The translations under genes were made by a program, and so were the position numbers. The notes below the pieces were generated by a model. That model searched no databases. It saw nothing but the letters and a program-made list of their open reading frames with translations, and was not told where the DNA came from. From assembly GCA_964593555.1 (NCBI GenBank), contig CAZQIC010000027.1:1-40603 (forward strand): 40,603 nucleotides of DNA, read 5' to 3'. Positions 15,040-22,211 of this stretch are shown here, piece after piece. Position 1 is the stretch's first letter, and every line of letters starts with the position of its first letter. This DNA is from CAZQIC01 sp964593555 (GTDB taxonomy: Bacteria > Bacteroidota > Bacteroidia > JAFLBG01).

Positions 15040-17946
15040 ATGAAGTTTTTTTACTGGACTATCGCCATTTTAACTATTGTTTCATTTTCTGTTCGTGCCG
15101 GACAAAGCGAGAATGAAAAAGGAATCATTAAAGGAAAAGTAATTGATGCTAAAACCGGAGAGACTGTTCCGGGTGCAAGCGTAATTATTGATGGGACAAC
15201 AATAGGCTCGAATACGGACCTTGATGGCAATTACACAATTGGAAACCTGGAGCCCGGCACATACACTGTGTTATGCAAATTTATGGCCTATGATACAAAA
15301 AAAATTACCGGGGTAATTGTAAAAGCGAAAGACGTTGCTATTGTATCCATCTCTATAAAGGAATCTACCAGTATTGAATTGGGTGGTGTTGTGGTAGAAG
15401 CTACTATGAATAAAGAAAACAATTCATCGTTAATGGTGCTGCAAAAAAACAATGCCAGTGTTTCTGATGGTATATCATCCGAATCCATTAAAACCACACC
15501 CGATAAAAGTTCCAGTGATGTTATAAAGCGTATAAGCGGAGCCAGTATTCAGGATAATAAATTTGCAATCATACGCGGAATGAATGACCGTTATGTTTCA
15601 GCTTACATTAATGGAGCTCCTCTGCCCAGTACAGAGCCTGATAGAAAGGCATTCGCATTTGATATGTTTCCCAGCTCGTTGCTTGACAATCTTATTATTT
15701 TAAAAACTGCTACACCAGATATGCCAGGAGATTTCGCCGGTGGCGTGATTATGATAAATACAAAAAGTATTCCCAAAAAAAACCAATATAATATCAGCGT
15801 TTCAAACAGTATAAACTCATTAACAACATTTAATAATTTCACTTTTTACAATGGAGGAAAACTTGATTGGCTCGGCATTGATGATGGAGGAAGACAATTA
15901 CCATCCGACCTTCCATCAACAGAGGACTATGCAAAATTGACCAATGACGAAAGAGCTAATTATGCAAAAAGCATGGTTTATGATTGGGGATTAAAAAACA
16001 AAATGGCAATGCCCAATACCAGTGTGCAATACTCTATGGCGCATGTTGGAAAAATTTTTAAGAAAGAGAGTGGCAGCATTTTCGCACTTACGTATGCAAA
16101 CAACAACGCAACAACGGTTACCAACCGAAGAGAGTTTGAGGAAAGCAGTGATGAGATAACAAAATCAAGAGATTTCATGGATACAAGTTATAATAACAGC
16201 GTTCAGACGAGTGCACTATGGAACATTTCATACAAACTAAACGAAAATAACATGATAAGCCTGAAAAACTTATACAGCATCAACACCGATGATAAAGTAA
16301 CCTGCAGAAGTGGGCTATTCGATGTTGCAGGCCCAACCTGGGAAAAATCTAATGTAAGATGGTTCACACAAAACAATATTTATTCAGGTCAATTATCAGG
16401 CGACCACTTACTTCCTAAATCCAAAATAAAATTTAAATGGATTAGCTCCTTAAGTTCTATAGACAGAAGCATCCCTAACTTAAGAAAAGTTGTTTACCAA
16501 AAAACGAGTGGTACCAAGGAGGACAGCATTCCATTCATTGCAGTTGTTCAGGCAAATGGCGTATACCCAAACTCATCCGGATCAATGTTTTTTTCTTCAA
16601 CCCACGAAAACATTTATAGCGGTCGTTATGATGTTTCTATTCCTTATGAGGTAAAAAAATCTAAGCATGAATTAAAGGTGGGTGGCTTTCATCAATTGCG
16701 ATCAAGAGAATTTAATGCGCGACTTTTAGGATTTACGAAATATCAAAAAGGATCAAGCATCAAATTTGACAACAATTTATTACTGTTGAGTGAGAATGAA
16801 ATTTACGCTGCAGAAAATTTAGGGTTAACGGATAACACTGCTCCCTATAATGGTGGATACAAATTAACAGAAGCTACTTCCACGCTTGACAACTACAAAG
16901 CATCATCCATGCTTAACGCTGCATTTTTAATGGTTGACAGCAAAATGAAAGAAAAATTTCGTTTTATATATGGAGCAAGGGTAGAATCGTACAATCAAAA
17001 ACTTAAAACTAACGATGCTCTCAATAAAGAGATTACAAGTGATACCACCGTCATCGACCTTTTACCATCAATAAATTTAGTTTGGTCGGTAACTGAGTTT
17101 GCTAACATAAGAATGGCATATTACAGAACAGTATGCAGGCCCGAGTTTCGCGAACTGGCACCATTTAATTTTTATGATTTTATTTCTGATTTTCAAATTT
17201 CAGGTACACCAACACTAAAACGTGCATCAATTAATAATTTTGACATCCGTTATGAATACTTTCCAGGTGCAGGACAAATTTTATCCGGGTCTGTATTTTA
17301 CAAAGATATTCATAACGCTATTGAACAGATTGGAAGCACTGCATCTCAAATAAGAAGCATATTTTTTGCCAATGTTGATAGGGCAACCAATCTTGGAATG
17401 GAACTTGAATACAGATTTAAATTAAGTGTATTATTTAAAAAGGATTCCAGCCTATTCCTAAACCACTCTACTATATTTACAAATCTAAGTTTGGTTACTT
17501 CAAAAGTTGATGTATCGGATGTTATCGGCAGTGAATTTACCAAAACTCGTCCGCTGCAGGGACAATCCCCTGTAATTATTAACGCCGGTTACCTCTACAA
17601 CAATCGCGATAAGGGATGGTCGGCTGCAGCATCATATAATTTTGTTGGTAAACGCATATTCATTGTTGGCAGTAGTGATGAGCCAACCTATTGGGAAAAA
17701 CCAAGAAATGTAATTGACCTACAGGTGGCTAAAAAATTCAAAGATAAATTTGAAATTAAGTTTAATGCAAAAGATATCCTTGCTCAACGTGTTATTCTTT
17801 ATCAGGATATAAATAAGAATGGAAAACTGGATAATACTTCCTTGAAAACAAATGAGAATATATCACGTTACCGCACCGATGATAATATAATGGTAAACAC
17901 CTTTATGGGAAGAACTTTCAGTTTAAGTGCTTCATTGAAATTCTAA
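15040..17946 (+). CDS. TonB-dependent receptor, probably phosphate-regulated
   Basis: 968 residues. A signal peptide (1-20) is followed by a carboxypeptidase-regulatory-like domain (about 28-110; KVIDAKTGETVPGASVIIDG, then GNYTIGNLEPGTYTVLC), a TonB-box-like stretch (LGGVVVEATM), a plug (about 140-240; SSDVIKRISGASIQDNKFAI, RGMNDRYVSAYINGAPLPS) and a barrel ending in GRTFSLSASLKF. It imports an unknown ligand across the outer membrane. No SusD partner is present. The next gene is a secreted beta-helix protein with its own Pho-box-like repeats; as I recall, this receptor type and that protein recur side by side in Bacteroidota. The 11-bp repeats upstream suggest induction by the PhoB-like regulator, so a phosphate source is a reasonable guess. 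A terminator follows. Confidence 0.88.
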   Translation: MKFFYWTIAILTIVSFSVRAGQSENEKGIIKGKVIDAKTGETVPGASVIIDGTTIGSNTDLDGNYTIGNLEPGTYTVLCKFMAYDTKKITGVIVKAKDVAIVSISIKESTSIELGGVVVEATMNKENNSSLMVLQKNNASVSDGISSESIKTTPDKSSSDVIKRISGASIQDNKFAIIRGMNDRYVSAYINGAPLPSTEPDRKAFAFDMFPSSLLDNLIILKTATPDMPGDFAGGVIMINTKSIPKKNQYNISVSNSINSLTTFNNFTFYNGGKLDWLGIDDGGRQLPSDLPSTEDYAKLTNDERANYAKSMVYDWGLKNKMAMPNTSVQYSMAHVGKIFKKESGSIFALTYANNNATTVTNRREFEESSDEITKSRDFMDTSYNNSVQTSALWNISYKLNENNMISLKNLYSINTDDKVTCRSGLFDVAGPTWEKSNVRWFTQNNIYSGQLSGDHLLPKSKIKFKWISSLSSIDRSIPNLRKVVYQKTSGTKEDSIPFIAVVQANGVYPNSSGSMFFSSTHENIYSGRYDVSIPYEVKKSKHELKVGGFHQLRSREFNARLLGFTKYQKGSSIKFDNNLLLLSENEIYAAENLGLTDNTAPYNGGYKLTEATSTLDNYKASSMLNAAFLMVDSKMKEKFRFIYGARVESYNQKLKTNDALNKEITSDTTVIDLLPSINLVWSVTEFANIRMAYYRTVCRPEFRELAPFNFYDFISDFQISGTPTLKRASINNFDIRYEYFPGAGQILSGSVFYKDIHNAIEQIGSTASQIRSIFFANVDRATNLGMELEYRFKLSVLFKKDSSLFLNHSTIFTNLSLVTSKVDVSDVIGSEFTKTRPLQGQSPVIINAGYLYNNRDKGWSAAASYNFVGKRIFIVGSSDEPTYWEKPRNVIDLQVAKKFKDKFEIKFNAKDILAQRVILYQDINKNGKLDNTSLKTNENISRYRTDDNIMVNTFMGRTFSLSASLKF

Positions 17947-17971
17947 ATAGTTGTTTTATTTTTTACTTTTT

Positions 17972-18002
17972 AAAAAACCTGAAATTTTATTTCAGGTTTT
18001 TT
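17972..18002 (+). terminator. Intrinsic terminator of the 15040 receptor
   Basis: The 13-bp stem AAAAAACCTGAAA/TTTCAGGTTTTTT with a short TTTTA loop ends in a T-run, 26 nt after the stop codon. It separates the receptor transcript from the next gene, which has its own operator and promoter. Confidence 0.75.
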
Positions 18003-18023
18003 ATTTGGCCAAATTACATTCTA

Positions 18024-18072
18024 TTAACATTTGAGTAACGTATTGTTAAACGAACTGTAACCTTATGTTAAT
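18024..18072 (+). promoter_or_regulatory. Five-unit Pho-box-like array upstream of the beta-helix gene
   Basis: TTAAC (18024), GTAAC (18035), TTAAA (18046), GTAAC (18057) and TTAAT (18068) follow one another at exactly 11-bp spacing, the longest such array in the window. The -7-like box CACCTTTG (18094-18101) starts 21 nt after the last unit. Helical-phase repeats of this kind are the signature of PhoB/PhoP-type operators bound by several dimers. Confidence 0.6.
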
Positions 18073-18183
18073 CTGTTTCTGGCTCACAAAATACACCTTT
18101 GTACATCGTTATAGATATTGATTTTATTGGGTTAAAGACAATTAAAATAGAGTAAACAAACAAGATTAAAAATAATTAAACAA

Positions 18184-19878
18184 ATGAAAAAAATTTACAC
18201 ATTAGTTGCCGCAGTACTTACAACAGTTGCAATGAGCGCGCAAACATTTTACACACCTGCTGTCTATAAAGGAGCATTCCCTATTACCGATGGTACAAAC
18301 GGCACCACATCAAACAACTGGACCGCCGGTTGGTGTAACTGGGATCCTGAAAATAAAGTTTATCCGGCACCAACAATGACCGTAAGTGCTGATATCACTG
18401 CTAATACAACATGGAGCAACACCAATACATACCAGTTAGTTGGTAATATTTCTGTTAAGAATGGGGCAGTACTTACAGTACAAGCCGGAACCGTAATTAA
18501 AGGAGACATCAATTCAAAAAGCTGCTTGATAATTACCGCAGGATCAAAAATAATTGCACAGGGAACACAAACACAGCCAATTGTTTTTACATCCGATGAA
18601 GCTGTTGGAACAAGAGCCGGTGGAGACTGGGGAGGATTAATAATCCTTGGCAATGGAATTACAAATACAGCATGCGGAACATGTACAACAAATCCAAACA
18701 CAAATTATATTGAAGGATTTACGTCAACATTTCCTGAAATTTTATACGGAGGTAATACTAATACAGACAGCAGCGGGGTTCTTTCCTTTGTAAGGATTGA
18801 ATTCGCCGGGGTAGCACTTTCTGCAACACCTAACTCTGAGATTAATGGATTAACAATGGGTGGCGTTGGAAGCAAAACAAAAATAGATCATATACAAGTT
18901 AGCTTTAGTGGAGATGATTCTTTTGAGTGGTTTGGAGGAGCGGTAGATGCAAAATACTTAGTAGCTTTCAGAGGCTTAGATGATGACTTTGATACAGATT
19001 TTGGATACGCAGGTCGCATTCAATTTGGCTTAGCATTAAGAGACAAAGATCTTTCTGATGCTGCAGGAGATTCAAACGGTTTTGAGTCAGATAATTTTAG
19101 TCCAGGTTCTGGAAGAACACCAATTACAAAAGCTGTATTTGATCACATGACAATTGTTGGGCCAAAAAGAGACGGATCAACAACACTTCCAGTAGGGGAA
19201 AAATTTGAAAGAGGAGCATACATTCGTAGAAACTCTGCAATATCAGTTTGCAACTCTATTTTTGTTGGATGGGAAAAAGGATTAGGCATAAAAGATGCTG
19301 ATACATACAATAACTTTGGCGCAACGTCTCTTGATTCGGCAGCGTTTTTCAACAACAACGAATTGGTAGTATGTAATGCATATACTCAAACAAGCTCTGG
19401 GTTTGGATCAAATGCCTTTTATGCAGGCATATGGGGAGCTAATGATTCCACACACACTGTTTCTCAAATTTCATGGGTAAACGCCTTTCCTACGAACCTT
19501 AATGATACTAGCCTTGATTTTCGTTTATCATCATCTTCATCTGTTGCTGCAACAGGAGCAAGTTTCACCAACTCAAGGTTTGCAGGACAAGTACTTAGTG
19601 TTAAAAATAATTACTCAACAGCAGAAGCTGTGACACTTTACCCTAATCCGGCTCAAAGCGTTACAACACTTTCGTTCCACACTGATGCATCAATGATAAT
19701 GAACATTGCAGTTTATGATATCACAGGTAAAATGGTGAGTATTATAAAAAACGATGAAACAATTTCTGCGGGACAACAAACAATTACAATATCAACGGAA
19801 AAGTTAAGTTCCGGTGTGTATTTAGTTTCGCTTAATGCTGATTCATTTAATAAAGTTGTGAAACTTATAGTAGAATAA
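18184..19878 (+). CDS. Secreted beta-helix-like protein with type A T9SS sorting domain
   Basis: 564 residues. A signal peptide (1-19, SAQ) precedes a repetitive beta-rich region. The part from 60 to 150 (LVGNISVKNGAVLTVQAGTV, IIAQGTQTQPIVFTSDEA, GDWGGLIILG) has the look of a right-handed beta-helix. A highly acidic, conserved-looking segment follows (GLDDDFDTDFGYAGRIQFGL, about 264-283). The last 80 residues form a type A sorting domain (VTLYPNPAQS, VYDITGKMV, LSSGVYLV). It should be secreted by the type IX system and held at or released from the surface. No catalytic site is evident. Its position after a TonB receptor and the Pho-box-like array suggest binding or processing of a phosphate-containing polymer for that receptor, but this is inference. 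Confidence 0.85.
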   Translation: MKKIYTLVAAVLTTVAMSAQTFYTPAVYKGAFPITDGTNGTTSNNWTAGWCNWDPENKVYPAPTMTVSADITANTTWSNTNTYQLVGNISVKNGAVLTVQAGTVIKGDINSKSCLIITAGSKIIAQGTQTQPIVFTSDEAVGTRAGGDWGGLIILGNGITNTACGTCTTNPNTNYIEGFTSTFPEILYGGNTNTDSSGVLSFVRIEFAGVALSATPNSEINGLTMGGVGSKTKIDHIQVSFSGDDSFEWFGGAVDAKYLVAFRGLDDDFDTDFGYAGRIQFGLALRDKDLSDAAGDSNGFESDNFSPGSGRTPITKAVFDHMTIVGPKRDGSTTLPVGEKFERGAYIRRNSAISVCNSIFVGWEKGLGIKDADTYNNFGATSLDSAAFFNNNELVVCNAYTQTSSGFGSNAFYAGIWGANDSTHTVSQISWVNAFPTNLNDTSLDFRLSSSSSVAATGASFTNSRFAGQVLSVKNNYSTAEAVTLYPNPAQSVTTLSFHTDASMIMNIAVYDITGKMVSIIKNDETISAGQQTITISTEKLSSGVYLVSLNADSFNKVVKLIVE

Positions 19879-19906
19879 TTCCCTTCCGAACAATTCTTGT
19901 TCAGCC

Positions 19907-19943
19907 AAAAAGCCCACCGGAAAAATTCCGGCGGGCCTTTTTT
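19907..19943 (+). terminator. Intrinsic terminator of the beta-helix gene
   Basis: The stem GCCCACCGGAA/TTCCGGCGGGC (one A-C mismatch) is flanked by A- and T-runs, 30 nt past the stop codon. Confidence 0.8.
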
Positions 19944-20087
19944 GTTAACCCAAATTAACTATTAGGCCAATAGCGTTTATAAAACGGCCTGTGAGTTTGA
20001 ATAGAAACGCTAAGTGGTATTATGCCGAAGGAAGGGTAATAGAAATTTCATATTGGCAGATGGGTATTACTCAAAAAAATATTATAA

Positions 20088-20777
20088 CTATGGAAGTACG
20101 CTATAGCCCACACCCTTCACGGTTTTTATAAACCGCTTACCTAATTTCTGGCGAAGTTTACGCACATGCACATCAATTGTCCTATTGTGTGACTGAGTAT
20201 CATACCCCCAAACAACTTTAGAAATTTCCTCTCTCGTAAAAACTTTTCTTGGTGATGAATTTAACAACGCTAATAATTCGAATTCTTTTCTTGGCAGGAT
20301 CACTTCTTCTCCATCTCTGAAAACAATATACCGCTCCCTGTCGATTAATATACCCGTACTCGTCTTGTTTTTATTTCCGAGTAAATCATTCTGATGATTG
20401 AACCGTTTCAGCAAAGCGTGCATTCTGCTTTTAAGAACATTTGCTTTTACCGGCCTCACCACATAATCATCAGCGCCTGCATTGAAAGCCGCTATCTGCG
20501 AGTAATCTTCACTACTGTTGGTATAAAAAATAATAATGCTTTTTTTTAGCTTCTCCAGAGTTCTTAATTCGCTGCATGTTTCTATCCCATCTTTACCCTT
20601 TAAAACAATATCCAGTAAAATTATCTGTGGTAAATACATAAGCGCTTTTTCAATCGTTTCTTCTCCAGAAACTGACGTGATCACATCGAATCCCGATTCT
20701 TTAAACATATCTTCAAATGATCTTAAAAAGGGTTTATTGGTATCAGCAATTAATAATTTTATACTACTGTTTATCAT
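20088..20777 (-). CDS. Orphan PhoB-like response regulator with altered acidic pocket
   Basis: 229 residues from the ATG at 20777 (MINSSIKLLIADTNKPFL); a longer frame begins only at a TTG. The receiver keeps phosphorylation Asp56 (IILLDIVLKGKDG), Thr in FYTNSSED and Lys in YVVRPVK, but the usual DD(E) pair that binds Mg2+ is ADTN: one Asp is kept and the next is Thr. The winged helix (RKEFELLALLNSSPRKVFTR then EE; NRTIDVHVRKLRQKLGKRF; VKGVGYSVLP) is very close to that of the PhoB-like protein at 13049, so they may bind similar DNA. No kinase lies beside it. It is divergent from a PorP/SprF gene, with Pho-box-like repeats in between. PorX, a T9SS regulator, is a different architecture, so I do not call it that. 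Confidence 0.85.
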   Translation of the reverse strand: MINSSIKLLIADTNKPFLRSFEDMFKESGFDVITSVSGEETIEKALMYLPQIILLDIVLKGKDGIETCSELRTLEKLKKSIIIFYTNSSEDYSQIAAFNAGADDYVVRPVKANVLKSRMHALLKRFNHQNDLLGNKNKTSTGILIDRERYIVFRDGEEVILPRKEFELLALLNSSPRKVFTREEISKVVWGYDTQSHNRTIDVHVRKLRQKLGKRFIKTVKGVGYSVLP

Positions 20778-20845
20778 AATTGGTAAATAACGCCTTGGAA
20801 AAAGCAATAAAATCTAAATTTAACTCCAGTAAAGCGTTAAAAACG

Positions 20846-20883
20846 TTAACCCAGGGTTAACAATAGTTTAGCATTGTGTAAAG
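20846..20883. promoter_or_regulatory. Pho-box-like repeats between the orphan regulator and the PorP-like gene
   Basis: On the plus strand TTAAC (20846), TTAAC (20857), TTAGC (20868) and TAAAG (20879) stand at 11-bp spacing; the first two are parts of GTTAAC palindromes, so the array also reads on the minus strand (with a third GTTAA at 20836, 9 bp on). A minus-strand -7-like box TAGATTTT (20816-20809) lies 19 nt beyond that. The array could serve the regulator, the PorP-like gene or both. Confidence 0.45.
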
Positions 20884-21021
20884 AAACCGCGAAAACCGAT
20901 CAAAATAAGGCTATCATTTTTTTTCAAAAATTAACGTATTTCAAAAAAATATGTTATATTAGTGGTTAGCTATATAGCAGGTTTTTAAACATCTAACAGC
21001 AACCATATTAAAACCGATTTA

Positions 21022-22062
21022 ATGAAAAAAACTTTACGCCTTTCTGCAATTGCAGGATTAATGCTTACAGCAGGAGTTTCTTCCGCACAAGACATCCACT
21101 TTTCACAGTTCAACCAGTCCCCACTAACAATGAACCCCTCATTAGCAGGTTCAACAAAGGATATTCAGGTTATATTGAATTATAAAGACCAATGGAAAAG
21201 TGTAGCCACTCCATACAGGACTTATGCCATTTCAGGTGACTCCCGTTATATGAAAAAGAAATGGGAAAAAGGATTTTTAGGATTCGGGTTGAATATTTTT
21301 TCCGATAAAGCAGGTGATGCTGAGATGGGAACAACACAGGGCAATTTATCTATTGCTTACCATGTTTATGTTAGCAAGAACAGTACCATGGGTGGTGGAT
21401 TGCAAGCAGGGTTCGGACAAAAAAGTATAAAATACGACAAACTACAATGGGGTAACCAATACAACGGAACCGGCTTTGACCCAACCCTTCCAACAGGAGA
21501 ACCTGTAGGAGCAAGCAGCTTTACTTATCCTGATTTTTCAGGTGGCCTTAGCTGGAATTATGGTTTCGGACAAAAAACATTAAGTTCAAATGACGCTTTT
21601 AAAGCAAGCGCAGGTGTTGCGATGTTCCACGTTAACGAACCTCGTCAATCTTTTTACAACCCAAAGAATGACAGATTGTATTCAAAATACGTTGGTCATG
21701 CAATGGTAGAGATTGGTATTAAAAACACTAATGGTGTTTTAGTGCCAAGTATCCTTTATCAACGTCAGGGACCATCACAAGAGATCGTTGTTGGAACTTT
21801 CATAAAATATTTATTAAAAGAAGATTCTAAATATACCGGCTATGTTAAAGGAGCTGCCGTTTCTTTAGGTGGTTTCTACAGAGCTAAAGACGCTTTCGTT
21901 GTTTCATCGTTAATTGAGGTTGCAAACTATGCGATAGGAATAAGTTATGACGTTAACACTTCTTCTTTAAAAGAAGCAAGTTCTGGTCGTGGTGGATTTG
22001 AATTGGCACTTAAGTATGTAAGTCCAAGTCCATTCTTATACCAGAGTAAGGCAAGATTTTAA
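21022..22062 (+). CDS. PorP/SprF family type IX secretion membrane protein
   Basis: 346 residues. A signal peptide (1-22, SSAQ) and the family opening DIHFSQFNQSPLTMNPSLAG, then LNYKDQWKSV and RTYAISGDSRY, are followed by an outer-membrane barrel of about 14 strands ending YQSKARF. PorP/SprF proteins act at the outer membrane with the type IX secretion machinery; several paralogues partner with particular type B cargo such as SprB. Here the gene stands alone, divergent from an orphan regulator, about 2 kb from two type B cargo genes (24162-30331). A -7-like box TATATTAG (20955-20962) lies 60 nt before the ATG, leaving a long leader. A strong terminator follows. Not enough to say whether it is the main PorP. 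Confidence 0.88.
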   Translation: MKKTLRLSAIAGLMLTAGVSSAQDIHFSQFNQSPLTMNPSLAGSTKDIQVILNYKDQWKSVATPYRTYAISGDSRYMKKKWEKGFLGFGLNIFSDKAGDAEMGTTQGNLSIAYHVYVSKNSTMGGGLQAGFGQKSIKYDKLQWGNQYNGTGFDPTLPTGEPVGASSFTYPDFSGGLSWNYGFGQKTLSSNDAFKASAGVAMFHVNEPRQSFYNPKNDRLYSKYVGHAMVEIGIKNTNGVLVPSILYQRQGPSQEIVVGTFIKYLLKEDSKYTGYVKGAAVSLGGFYRAKDAFVVSSLIEVANYAIGISYDVNTSSLKEASSGRGGFELALKYVSPSPFLYQSKARF

Positions 22063-22103
22063 AAGACCTCTCCCTACCCTCTCCAGAGAGGGAAAAATTT
22101 TGG

Positions 22104-22137
22104 AAAAGGCCGCAGCTATTGAGTTGCGGCCTTTTTT
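22104..22137 (+). terminator. Intrinsic terminator of the PorP-like gene
   Basis: The stem AAAAGGCCGCAGC/GTTGCGGCCTTTT (one G-T pair) is followed by more T residues. Just upstream (22067-22091) is a pyrimidine-rich fragment with a CCCTCTC/GAGAGGG hairpin, similar in style to 5049-5067. Confidence 0.8.
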
Positions 22138-22150
22138 ATTTGAACAATTT

Positions 22151-22174
22151 CTCTGCGATCTCTGCGCCCCTGCG
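22151..22174. repeat. Short tandem CTCTGCG repeat
   Basis: CTCTGCG (22151-22157), CTCTGCG (22160-22166) and CCCTGCG (22168-22174) lie just before dnaG. Fragments of this type are common intergenic repeats in Bacteroidota. No function is apparent. Confidence 0.4.
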
Positions 22175-22211
22175 AGAAAAAATAACTAACTTGTATTCCC
22201 ATTTTTGAGTT

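Noticed and set aside
20778..20807. Longer N-terminus for the orphan regulator
   Set aside because: It relies on a TTG, and the added residues are not part of a receiver domain; ATG at 20777 is preferred.
20088..22062. Calling the orphan regulator PorX because it neighbours a PorP-like gene
   Set aside because: PorX has a receiver joined to a PglZ-type effector domain; this protein has a PhoB-type winged helix.
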